From: Candidatus Woesearchaeota archaeon
Lineage (GTDB): Archaea; Nanobdellota; Nanobdellia; Woesearchaeales; ARS49
DNA length: 24,533 nucleotides
NCBI GenBank assembly: GCA_019323575.1
Contig: JAHWHB010000025.1
Location: forward strand, 1-24,533
Direction: 5' to 3'
Each line of letters opens with the position of its first letter. Within the stretch, counting starts at the first letter, position 1. The notes beneath the pieces are model-generated. The model saw only the letters and a list, made by a program, of their open reading frames with translations, did no database searches and had not been told where the DNA came from. A program made the position numbers and the translations under genes. Shown here piece after piece: positions 15,333-21,597 of the stretch.

Positions 15333-16411
15333 AAACAATAAAAGACGGATACGAGGAAGCACTCCAGGAAATAACAAAACACAAAGAAATAATCGTACTA
15401 GGCACGAGAACAAACAAGTTCGCAAAAGAACACCCAAACAAGTTCGTAAAAATCTCCTCAGAACAAAACATTATGGGAATAGCAACAGGAATGGCAATGG
15501 AAGGAAAAATACCGTTCGCAAACACCTGCCCAACGGCAGGAAAAAACTGGGACCAGACAAAAGCCATATGCCAGGAAAACACAAACATCAAAATAGCAGA
15601 CGAAAACAACGACATAGCAATACTAAGAACACAACCAAACATCATAATCATCTCGCCAGCAGACTATTACGAAGCAAAAAAAGCAACAATAGCAGCCGCA
15701 ACAATAAAAGCGCCAGTCTACATAAAACTAGCAACAGAAAAAGAACACGCAACAAACAAAAAAACACCATTCACGCTCGGCCGAGTAGAGATAATGCGAG
15801 CAGGAAAAGACTGCACAATAATAGCAACAGGAACCGCAGTCCAAGAAGCAATAAAAGCAGCGGAAAAACTCTCAAAACAAGAAATAGAATGCACAGTACT
15901 AAACTGCCACACAATACAACCAATAGACAAACACGCAATATTATCAAGCGCAAGACTAACAGGATGCATAGTAACAGCAGAAGAACACACCACAGGCGGA
16001 CTGGGAAGCGCAACAGCAGAAATACTAAGCCAAAACCTCTCAGTCCCACTGAAAATAAGCCACAAAGAGACATCGTCAATAATAAAAGCAGTAAAAGAGA
16101 CAATACTAAGAAAAATCGAGAACATATGCACAGAAATACCGGAAGAACACGGAAAAATGATGTTCAAAGAAATAAGCCCCGAGCTTCATTTCAGACTACA
16201 CGGCGGAGGAATAATAAAAAGCATACCAGGACTCCAAAAAGCACTATTAAACATGAGCGAAGAAACATTCATACACCACTGCAACACCCACAGAAATGAC
16301 TTCAGTAAATGGATAAAAGAAGTATTCAACGAAACAACACTCTCAAACAAAATAGAAAAAACACATACTAAAATGGGAATGATACTCGCAATACAAAAAT
16401 GGATAAGATAG
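15329..16411 (+). CDS. Transketolase-like C-terminal half fused to a DUF5752-like domain
   Basis: A 360-residue protein. Residues 1-275 match the archaeal transketolase C subunit: ISSEQNIMGIATGMAMEGKI keeps the Glu45 that activates the TPP ring; SPADYYEAKKA, APVYIKLA, GKDCTIIATGTAVQEAI, and VTAEEHTTGGLGSA follow. The aromatic F..F segment normally stacking on TPP is replaced (NTCPTAGKNWDQ), and the GEDG..HQ active-site loop is missing between IKIA and NNDIAILRT (about 89-95). Residues ~282-360 are a third copy of the DUF5752-like domain (FRLHGGGIIKSIPGL, MSEETFIHH from 309, NDFSKWIKEVFNETTLSN). The gene starts in an ATGA overlap with the N half and overlaps NAD kinase by 13 bp. I know of no described fusion of this type. 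Confidence 0.85.
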   Translation: MKTIKDGYEEALQEITKHKEIIVLGTRTNKFAKEHPNKFVKISSEQNIMGIATGMAMEGKIPFANTCPTAGKNWDQTKAICQENTNIKIADENNDIAILRTQPNIIIISPADYYEAKKATIAAATIKAPVYIKLATEKEHATNKKTPFTLGRVEIMRAGKDCTIIATGTAVQEAIKAAEKLSKQEIECTVLNCHTIQPIDKHAILSSARLTGCIVTAEEHTTGGLGSATAEILSQNLSVPLKISHKETSSIIKAVKETILRKIENICTEIPEEHGKMMFKEISPELHFRLHGGGIIKSIPGLQKALLNMSEETFIHHCNTHRNDFSKWIKEVFNETTLSNKIEKTHTKMGMILAIQKWIR

Positions 16412-17085
16412 CCATATACGGAAAAACACCGGAAAGCAAAGAACAACTAAAAAAAGAGATAACAAAACACGGCTTTATCTACGAAGAAAACCGGCCAGAC
16501 ATAGTAATAACATACGGCGGAGACGGAACATTCCTCTGGGCAGAAAGAAAATACCCAGGAATACCAAAAGCATTATTCAGATACAGCAAAACATGCAAAA
16601 AATGCCACAACCTGCCAATCACACACGCGCTGGAACTCCTCAAAAAGAAAAAATACAAGATAAAAACGTTCAACAAAATACAGGCGGAAGCCTGCAAAAC
16701 AAAAATGCAGGCAGCAAACGACATAGTAATAAGAAACATATTGCCAACACACGCAGCAAGATTCACAATAAAAGTAAACAGCAAAAAAATCAACGAGGAA
16801 TTTGTGGGAGACGGCATAGTCGCAGCAACACCATTCGGCTCAACAGCATACTTTCACAGCATAACAAGAAAAACATTCAAAAAAGGAATAGGAATAGCAT
16901 TCAACAACACAACAAAACCACACCAACCATTATTCCTTCCAGAAACCGCGAAAATAGAAATCAAAATAACCAGAGGAGAAGCAGGCATGGTAGCAGACAA
17001 CGAGCCAAGAATGATAATACTAAAACCAGGAAACAAAATCAAGATAAAAGCGACAAAAAAGAAAGCAAAAATAATCTCGTTCTAA
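16399..17085 (+). CDS. nadK: NAD kinase
   Basis: A 228-residue ATP-NAD kinase, making NADP+. GGDGT at 40-44 is the diagnostic motif; ND (106-107 in ANDIVI) replaces the usual NE, as in several archaeal kinases; DGIVAATPFGSTAY (from 137) is the second NAD-binding signature, and the C-terminal strands close the beta domain. It is shorter than typical (about 270) because the N-terminal lobe is trimmed. It is the last gene of the 7605-17085 block and overlaps the transketolase-like gene by 13 bp, tying NADP supply to pentose-phosphate genes; it overlaps the convergent secreted-protein gene by 4 bp at its 3' end. Confidence 0.9.
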   Translation: MDKIAIYGKTPESKEQLKKEITKHGFIYEENRPDIVITYGGDGTFLWAERKYPGIPKALFRYSKTCKKCHNLPITHALELLKKKKYKIKTFNKIQAEACKTKMQAANDIVIRNILPTHAARFTIKVNSKKINEEFVGDGIVAATPFGSTAYFHSITRKTFKKGIGIAFNNTTKPHQPLFLPETAKIEIKITRGEAGMVADNEPRMIILKPGNKIKIKATKKKAKIISF

Positions 17086-17711
17086 TTGATGGTCACCACA
17101 TCAGTAATCATCTTAGTATCCTTTGGAGGAGGATTATAATATTCAGGCGGAGGAACCTTGTTCTGAATCTTTCCAATCAAAGCAACAGGACCCGGGCTCA
17201 CATCCAAATCAACCAGAGGCTCAGCAGTAATCTCAACATAATCATACGCGTCAAGGAAATTATTGACTTTATAGCCTAGTTGGCCAATACCACCCATATT
17301 CGTGGTAAAAGTGCCTAAAGACAAACGATAATTAGCATCAACATCCACAAGCCAAACCTCAAACTGACCATTAATATCCTCAGTACGAGGCAAATCCTTG
17401 GTATCAATCATAACCTGAGCAGAAGGATAACCATACCAAGTAGTGCTCTTAATCCTAGCAGTGGCTCTAGGGTACATAGGAGCATAACCACCACGACCAA
17501 CTCCCTTGTACACCTCAACATTCAACGGGCTCAAATAAGTAACAGTCTCAATACGACCATAATTAACGCGAGGGTCATAATTAGTAACACGCTCAATACC
17601 AGACCTTCTAGGAAAATCAAGAGGAGTCTTATAAGAGGTCTCAGGCACAATAGCAAACACTGTCAAACTCAACAACAGAACAGCAATGCCCGCAATCAAA
17701 ATCTTTTTCAT
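17082..17711 (-). CDS. Secreted protein with RskA-like domain, paralogue B
   Basis: A 209-residue exported protein with a signal peptide (MKKILIAGIAVLLLSLTVFA). The C-terminal ~110 residues (GQFEVWLVDVDANYRLSLGT..., DYVEITAEPLVDLDVSPGP, VALIGKI) resemble the C-terminal domain of anti-sigma-K factors (RskA), whose pattern is 'y.vWLv....sLG.f....V.vt.EP......p.gpvvl.G'. No membrane helix follows, so it should be free outside the cell. The upstream gene's product has the same domain, indicating a tandem duplication. It starts in an ATGA overlap with that gene. The first 75 residues match nothing I know. The function is unknown. Confidence 0.75.
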   Translation of the reverse strand: MKKILIAGIAVLLLSLTVFAIVPETSYKTPLDFPRRSGIERVTNYDPRVNYGRIETVTYLSPLNVEVYKGVGRGGYAPMYPRATARIKSTTWYGYPSAQVMIDTKDLPRTEDINGQFEVWLVDVDANYRLSLGTFTTNMGGIGQLGYKVNNFLDAYDYVEITAEPLVDLDVSPGPVALIGKIQNKVPPPEYYNPPPKDTKMITDVVTIN

Positions 17712-18511
17712 CTGTACCTCTCCTCATACTGAGAACCCTGCGGGTTCAGAACATTTCTTGAAGGCTCGATATAACCAAACAAAACAATCTCAGCCGGATT
17801 AGGATCATAATCAGGGAACGGCTCCTTAGTAATCATAACAGCATCAAACATATCAACCTTCCTGTAAATCTCAAAAAACAAGCCAGTAGTAATACCAGCA
17901 CCAACCTGCAGCAAGCCAAGACTCAAAGGATACTCTGTTTCTTCATCAAACAACCAAGCCTCATAACGCTCATCACCACCAACAGGAGGAAGATTCACCG
18001 CCTGCAGGAAAAACTGGGTTCTAGGAGCTGCCTTGTTCAAACCAGCACCATAAGCATCACCCAAACTAACAATCCTTGCAGTGCCCTTGGAAATAACCGC
18101 ATTAGGACCAACAAGCTCGTCAAGAGGGGCATTAGGCAACAAAGGAACACTAACATCAAGACGGGCATAACCACGAACATTAGGATCCCAATTGCTAATA
18201 TGACCAGGAGTCCTGCCCATATTAGTGAAACTATTAGTATCAAGATTAAAGACGCCAGAGAAAGCAGACTTGGCGCCAGTATTCATAATCCTGTCAGTAG
18301 GACCCTTCATACCATAGTTAAGATACTGTCTCTCATACTCAAGACCAAAATACCTCGAACGGGTGTAAGGGTCAAAAATACGCCTGTCACGAGCAATCTG
18401 ACCAGTATAACTGTCAATATTAACATCATAAACCCACCAATCCTTATAAGTAGCAGCAACAGGACCGGCAAGCAGCAATACAGTCAAAAATGCAAATGCA
18501 AGTATCCTCAC
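17708..18511 (-). CDS. Secreted protein with RskA-like domain, paralogue A
   Basis: A 267-residue exported protein with signal peptide VRILAFAFLTVLLLAGPVAA. The C-terminal part (YEAWLFDEETEYPLSLGLL, DAVMITKEPFPDYDPNPAE, IVLFGYIEP) parallels the downstream paralogue and RskA-like domains; the N-terminal ~120 residues (YKDWWVYDVNIDSYTG..., NYGMKGPTDRI) are unrecognised, rich in Tyr/Asp/Arg. The start is GTG at 18511: AAGAGGTG lies 8 bases before it, while the TTG at 18517 is too close to that site. A TATA box (reverse complement of 18551-18560) is about 45 bp upstream, giving a ~20-nt leader. Likely first gene of a two-gene unit for cell-surface proteins. Confidence 0.75.
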   Translation of the reverse strand: MRILAFAFLTVLLLAGPVAATYKDWWVYDVNIDSYTGQIARDRRIFDPYTRSRYFGLEYERQYLNYGMKGPTDRIMNTGAKSAFSGVFNLDTNSFTNMGRTPGHISNWDPNVRGYARLDVSVPLLPNAPLDELVGPNAVISKGTARIVSLGDAYGAGLNKAAPRTQFFLQAVNLPPVGGDERYEAWLFDEETEYPLSLGLLQVGAGITTGLFFEIYRKVDMFDAVMITKEPFPDYDPNPAEIVLFGYIEPSRNVLNPQGSQYEERYR

Positions 18512-18548
18512 TATCAATACACCTCTTTCTGAATAGCAATACACATAT

Positions 18549-18560
18549 TAGCATATATAA
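18549..18560 (-). promoter_or_regulatory. TATA box for the RskA-like pair
   Basis: The reverse strand reads TTTATATATG about 45 bp before the GTG at 18511, with GAGGTG as a Shine-Dalgarno between. It faces the divergent GH15 promoter in the 140-bp gap 18512-18651. Confidence 0.5.
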
Positions 18561-18620
18561 ATGTTGCGGGCAACAAAACACAGATTTTATTAGTCACTTT
18601 TAAGTAGTAAAAATAGAAAG

Positions 18621-18630
18621 GTTTATAAAG
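18621..18630 (+). promoter_or_regulatory. TATA box for the GH15 gene
   Basis: GTTTATAAAG, preceded by a purine-rich AGAAAG (BRE-like), is centred 26 bp before the ATG at 18652; no Shine-Dalgarno, so a leaderless transcript is likely. Confidence 0.55.
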
Positions 18631-18651
18631 CCAGAAACCCTAATATCCTCT

Positions 18652-19605
18652 ATGACAACACAATACGCCACAGGACTGTATCCTGCAGCGCCATCCAAAA
18701 AAACAGGGTACAACAGAGTCTGGATAAGAGACAACATATACACCCTGTTCGGCATAGAAGCAAAAAAACAGCACAACAAAGCAGTCAAAACACTCCACGC
18801 AATACTAGACATTCTCAAAAAACACGAATACAAAATAGACTGGATGATAAAACAGCCACACCCAAAAGAAAAACACAGATACATACACCCAAGATACGAA
18901 GCAACCGGGGAAGAAGTAAAAGAAGAATGGGGAAACAAGCAAAACGACTCAATAGGAGCCCTGCTGTGGAAAATAGGCGATTTAGACAAGAAAAAAAAGT
19001 TCAAATGGAGAAAAGGAGACAAAGAAATAGTGCAAAAACTAGTCGATTATTTAGAAGCAATAGAATACTGGCACGACGCAGACAACGGAATGTGGGAAGA
19101 AAACGAGGAAGTACACGCAAGTTCAATAGGAGCGTGTTTAGCAGGATTACTGGCAGTAGACCACATAGCAAAAGTGCCATTACATTTGATAGCGCACGGA
19201 GAACACACACTAAGAAAACTATTGCCAAGAGAAAGCACAACAAAACACGTTGATTTAGCATTATTGTCCTTGATATGGCCTTACAACATAGTCACAACAA
19301 AAGAAAGAAACGAGATACTGAAAAACATAGAAGAAGAACTAGTCAGAAACAAAGGAGTCATAAGATATCTGGGAGACAAGTACTACAACAACGGCAAAGA
19401 GGCAGAATGGACAATGGGATTCCCCTGGCTGGCAATAATCTACAAAAAACTAGGCAAAACAAACAAGCACAGATTCTACCTAAACAAAGCAAAAAGTGCA
19501 AGAACAACAAAAGGAATGCCTGAATTGTATTTTGGCGAGACAGACGAACATAACGAGAACACACCATTACTGTGGGCAGAGAGTTTGTTAGAAGCTGCAA
19601 AATAA
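18652..19605 (+). CDS. GH15-like glucoamylase (catalytic barrel only)
   Basis: A 317-residue protein resembling the (alpha/alpha)6 barrel of GH15 glucoamylases and glucan hydrolases, releasing glucose from glucan ends. VWIRDNIYTLFG (from 23) corresponds to the substrate-binding WxRD helix; DNGMWEENEEVHASSIGACL (from 144) corresponds to the acid segment with Glu149; EWTMGFPWLAIIYKKLG, then GMPELYF and NENTPLLWAESL near the end corresponds to the base segment. It is about half the length of archaeal GH15 enzymes because the N-terminal beta domain is absent. No signal peptide, so cytosolic. It stands alone with its own promoter, near the glycogen genes. A related glycan-processing glucosidase is the alternative. 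Confidence 0.75.
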   Translation: MTTQYATGLYPAAPSKKTGYNRVWIRDNIYTLFGIEAKKQHNKAVKTLHAILDILKKHEYKIDWMIKQPHPKEKHRYIHPRYEATGEEVKEEWGNKQNDSIGALLWKIGDLDKKKKFKWRKGDKEIVQKLVDYLEAIEYWHDADNGMWEENEEVHASSIGACLAGLLAVDHIAKVPLHLIAHGEHTLRKLLPRESTTKHVDLALLSLIWPYNIVTTKERNEILKNIEEELVRNKGVIRYLGDKYYNNGKEAEWTMGFPWLAIIYKKLGKTNKHRFYLNKAKSARTTKGMPELYFGETDEHNENTPLLWAESLLEAAK

Positions 19606-19674
19606 AACAAAGAAAACTGCCATTCGTAAACAATACTTGATTATTACAGAGAAAAAGGAATAAAGTAAAAAGAA

Positions 19675-20247
19675 TCAATCCCTAAAAGTTACTTCAGTAA
19701 CACACTTTCCTTCTACACACATACAACCGCCTCCGCAATCAATAGTGCCAGAACGACATTCCAAAGTGCACACAACACCATCACAATTTTGAGCCTTAGA
19801 TTTTGGAACACAGGCAGTTGCATGACAGCATTCTGCAGGAACACAATCACCATCTGTTGAGCATTCTTCACCAGGACAAGGAGCAAACTCGCAGTTCGGA
19901 CCAGTCCTTCCAACAGCACTGCCATCAGGACAAATCTTAGCCTCCTCAGTGCACGCTTTTATCTGCCGGACAACATTCCTGCAAACATGATCAACACACT
20001 TAGTCTCAAGATTACCGGCAATACCTCCACAAAAGTCAGGGCAAGCAGTTGAAAAATCAACATAACGTGAAGCGTACAACTTGTTGCCGACAAAACAATC
20101 TCCAGATTTGGTATCAATGCCGCCGCAAGTACAATCAGCATCAACATTGCAAAAAGAGCCAGTCTCCAGCATGTCCACAGGCTTCGGAGGGACAACTGCA
20201 CAAGCAGTCAAAACAAAAAACAAAAATAAAAATTTAAGCGATTTCAT
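19675..20247 (-). CDS. Cys-rich secreted lipoprotein
   Basis: A 190-residue exported protein with a lipoprotein signal ending LTAC (Cys16). The mature part has more than 20 cysteines in several small knots: FCNVDADCTCGG, ACPDFCGG, KCVDHVCRN, the module CTEEAKICPDGSAVGRTGPN followed by CEFAPCPGE (a short motif I recall from many CPR, DPANN and other bacterial surface proteins), then CSTDGDCVPAECCHATACVP and CGGGCMCVEGKC. These pieces suggest disulfide-stabilised repeats, perhaps protease-inhibitor or adhesion-like; I cannot name a function. It overlaps the SIMPL gene by 14 bp and is likely co-transcribed. No recognisable terminator follows in the 69-bp convergent gap 19606-19674. Confidence 0.8.
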   Translation of the reverse strand: MKSLKFLFLFFVLTACAVVPPKPVDMLETGSFCNVDADCTCGGIDTKSGDCFVGNKLYASRYVDFSTACPDFCGGIAGNLETKCVDHVCRNVVRQIKACTEEAKICPDGSAVGRTGPNCEFAPCPGEECSTDGDCVPAECCHATACVPKSKAQNCDGVVCTLECRSGTIDCGGGCMCVEGKCVTEVTFRD

Positions 20248-20962
20248 AACTCACGCTCACCTGAGCAGAAACACGCACGCTCTGAGGAGAAATCTCCGTC
20301 TCAGGAGCGCCGCCCATCTCTGCCTTCATAGCCATAACATCATAACGAGCAGAAGGCATTGCAAAATAACTGCTCTCAGACAAAGACAAAACCTTGCCAA
20401 TCCTGACACCAGCACCATCAGCTAGAGCATCAGCCTTCTCACGAGCACTCTTAGTCGCCTTTCTCAAAGCCTCAGTCTTGGCTTCCTTCTGCTTATCATC
20501 AGATAACTCAAAATTAATGCTGTCAACATTATTGGCACCAGCCTGAACACCAACATCAAGCAGAGAGCCAACCTTCTGCAAATCCTTAGTAGTCACAACA
20601 AAAGCATTAGTGGCCCTGTAACCCTTGTCAACCATGCGCTCAAGCTTAGGATCCCACTCCTGAATTTTTTCTATTCTATAATCAGTGGTCTCAATCTCAT
20701 TGTCACGAACACCGGCCTGCTTCAAGGCAGAAGCAACGTTCGCGCCAATCTCACGATTGCGCAACTGAGCATCCTGTGCAGTAGCACTCTGAGTCAGAAT
20801 CCTAAAACGAATCTTAGCAAGGTCAGGAGCAACATCAAACTCAGAACTGCCCTGAACGCTGATTGCGTTCTGAACCTGACCTTCCTTTTCCATAATAACT
20901 TTGGTCTCACAAGCTGTTAAAGCTATCAACAAAATTGCCAGCAAAACAATCATTTTTCTCAT
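20234..20962 (-). CDS. SIMPL-domain lipoprotein (BP26/OMP28-like)
   Basis: A 242-residue exported lipoprotein: MRKMIVLLAILLIALTAC with lipid Cys18, then a SIMPL domain. ISVQGSSEFDVAPDLAKIRF opens the domain; GANVASALKQAGVRDNEIET, TTDYRIEKIQEWDP, GYRATNAFVVTTKDL, VDSINFEL, and ALRKATKSAREKADALADGAGVRIGKVLSLSE follow in the standard order, ending SAQVSVSYEIA. Members form oligomeric channels or rings at the envelope; the exact role is unknown. The ATG at 20962 follows AAAGGTGATC with fitting spacing, and a TATA-like element lies at about 20994-21003. Confidence 0.9.
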   Translation of the reverse strand: MRKMIVLLAILLIALTACETKVIMEKEGQVQNAISVQGSSEFDVAPDLAKIRFRILTQSATAQDAQLRNREIGANVASALKQAGVRDNEIETTDYRIEKIQEWDPKLERMVDKGYRATNAFVVTTKDLQKVGSLLDVGVQAGANNVDSINFELSDDKQKEAKTEALRKATKSAREKADALADGAGVRIGKVLSLSESSYFAMPSARYDVMAMKAEMGGAPETEISPQSVRVSAQVSVSYEIA

Positions 20963-20993
20963 TTTTGATCACCTTTTTTGCGGTAAGCTGAGC

Positions 20994-21003
20994 ATTAATA
21001 AAT
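20994..21003 (-). promoter_or_regulatory. TATA box for the SIMPL/Cys-rich lipoprotein pair
   Basis: The reverse strand reads ATTTATTAAT in the 44-bp gap after the winged-helix gene; a start site ~25 bp on falls just before GGTGAT (reverse complement of 20968-20973), giving a very short leader. Confidence 0.4.
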
Positions 21004-21006
21004 ACC

Positions 21007-21549
21007 CTACTTTTTAATTAGGCTTTTACCTAACATCCTCTTATAATTTACTGACTTATATATTAAATAAATAAGCATCAGGGCGAACAATATAGCAAAA
21101 ACAAGGAAAACAATAAACCAGTAATTTGTAGGCTGCTGCACAGCAACATCTGCAACAGCACCATAAGACTCGGCAGCAGGAGCACGCATAAGCATCTCTG
21201 TCTTCACCACAGGCGCTTCAAAATGCCTCAGATAAGACACAAAACCGCCAACAACGCTGAACAGGAACAAAACAAGCACAATCCAAATCTTCATCTCCTC
21301 AGGATTAAGAACACCCTTTCCTTTTTTAGTCAAAGAATAATACTTCCACTTCCTGCCCTCATCATGACGCTCAACCAAGCCAGCCTTTTCCAAAGCAGAC
21401 AGGTGCTCCTTAACAGTCGGAACTGAAAGCTCAAGAACAGAAGCAATCTCACTCTGCATGTAACGCCTCTGCCCAAGAAGCTTCAAAACATCGACACGAG
21501 TAGAACTAGCCAAAGCTTTGAAAGTCTCCTTATCCAAGCGAATATCCAT
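21007..21549 (-). CDS. Membrane-anchored winged-helix regulator (ArsR-like)
   Basis: A 180-residue protein with an N-terminal ArsR-like winged helix (LDKETFKALASSTRVDVLKL, SEIASVLELSVPTVKEHLSA, EKAGLVERHDEGRKWKYYSL), followed by a membrane helix (about 87-105), a ~35-residue Ala/Val-rich extracytoplasmic loop, and a second membrane helix (about 143-165) with a basic cytosolic tail. The DNA-binding part therefore stays at the inner membrane face. No metal-binding Cys pairs are visible. A regulator held at the membrane could sense envelope state, fitting its position upstream of SIMPL and other surface lipoproteins, but this is inferred. The TATA at 21571-21580 is 26 bp before the ATG. Confidence 0.85.
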   Translation of the reverse strand: MDIRLDKETFKALASSTRVDVLKLLGQRRYMQSEIASVLELSVPTVKEHLSALEKAGLVERHDEGRKWKYYSLTKKGKGVLNPEEMKIWIVLVLFLFSVVGGFVSYLRHFEAPVVKTEMLMRAPAAESYGAVADVAVQQPTNYWFIVFLVFAILFALMLIYLIYKSVNYKRMLGKSLIKK

Positions 21550-21570
21550 AACAAGATTTTAAGAAAGGAC

Positions 21571-21580
21571 ATTTATTAAA
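21571..21580 (-). promoter_or_regulatory. TATA box for the membrane-anchored regulator
   Basis: The reverse strand reads TTTAATAAAT, 26 bp before the ATG at 21549, giving a leaderless-type start. The gap 21550-21597 holds nothing else visible. Confidence 0.45.
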
Positions 21581-21597
21581 CAATCGATTTTGAAAGC

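Noticed and set aside
15568..16299. 243-codon ORF in another frame of the transketolase-like C subunit
   Set aside because: Arg/Asn/Lys/Thr-rich shadow of the real frame, which contains recognisable transketolase and DUF segments.
14646..16411. Reading the transketolase-like pair as a decaying pseudogene
   Set aside because: Both frames are intact and coupled by overlaps, codon use matches neighbours, and the changes are concentrated at active-site motifs while the framework motifs are kept; this pattern fits altered function better than decay.
19606..19674. Possible tRNA or small RNA in the convergent gap
   Set aside because: No cloverleaf, T-loop motif or stable hairpin visible; it is simple A-rich spacer.
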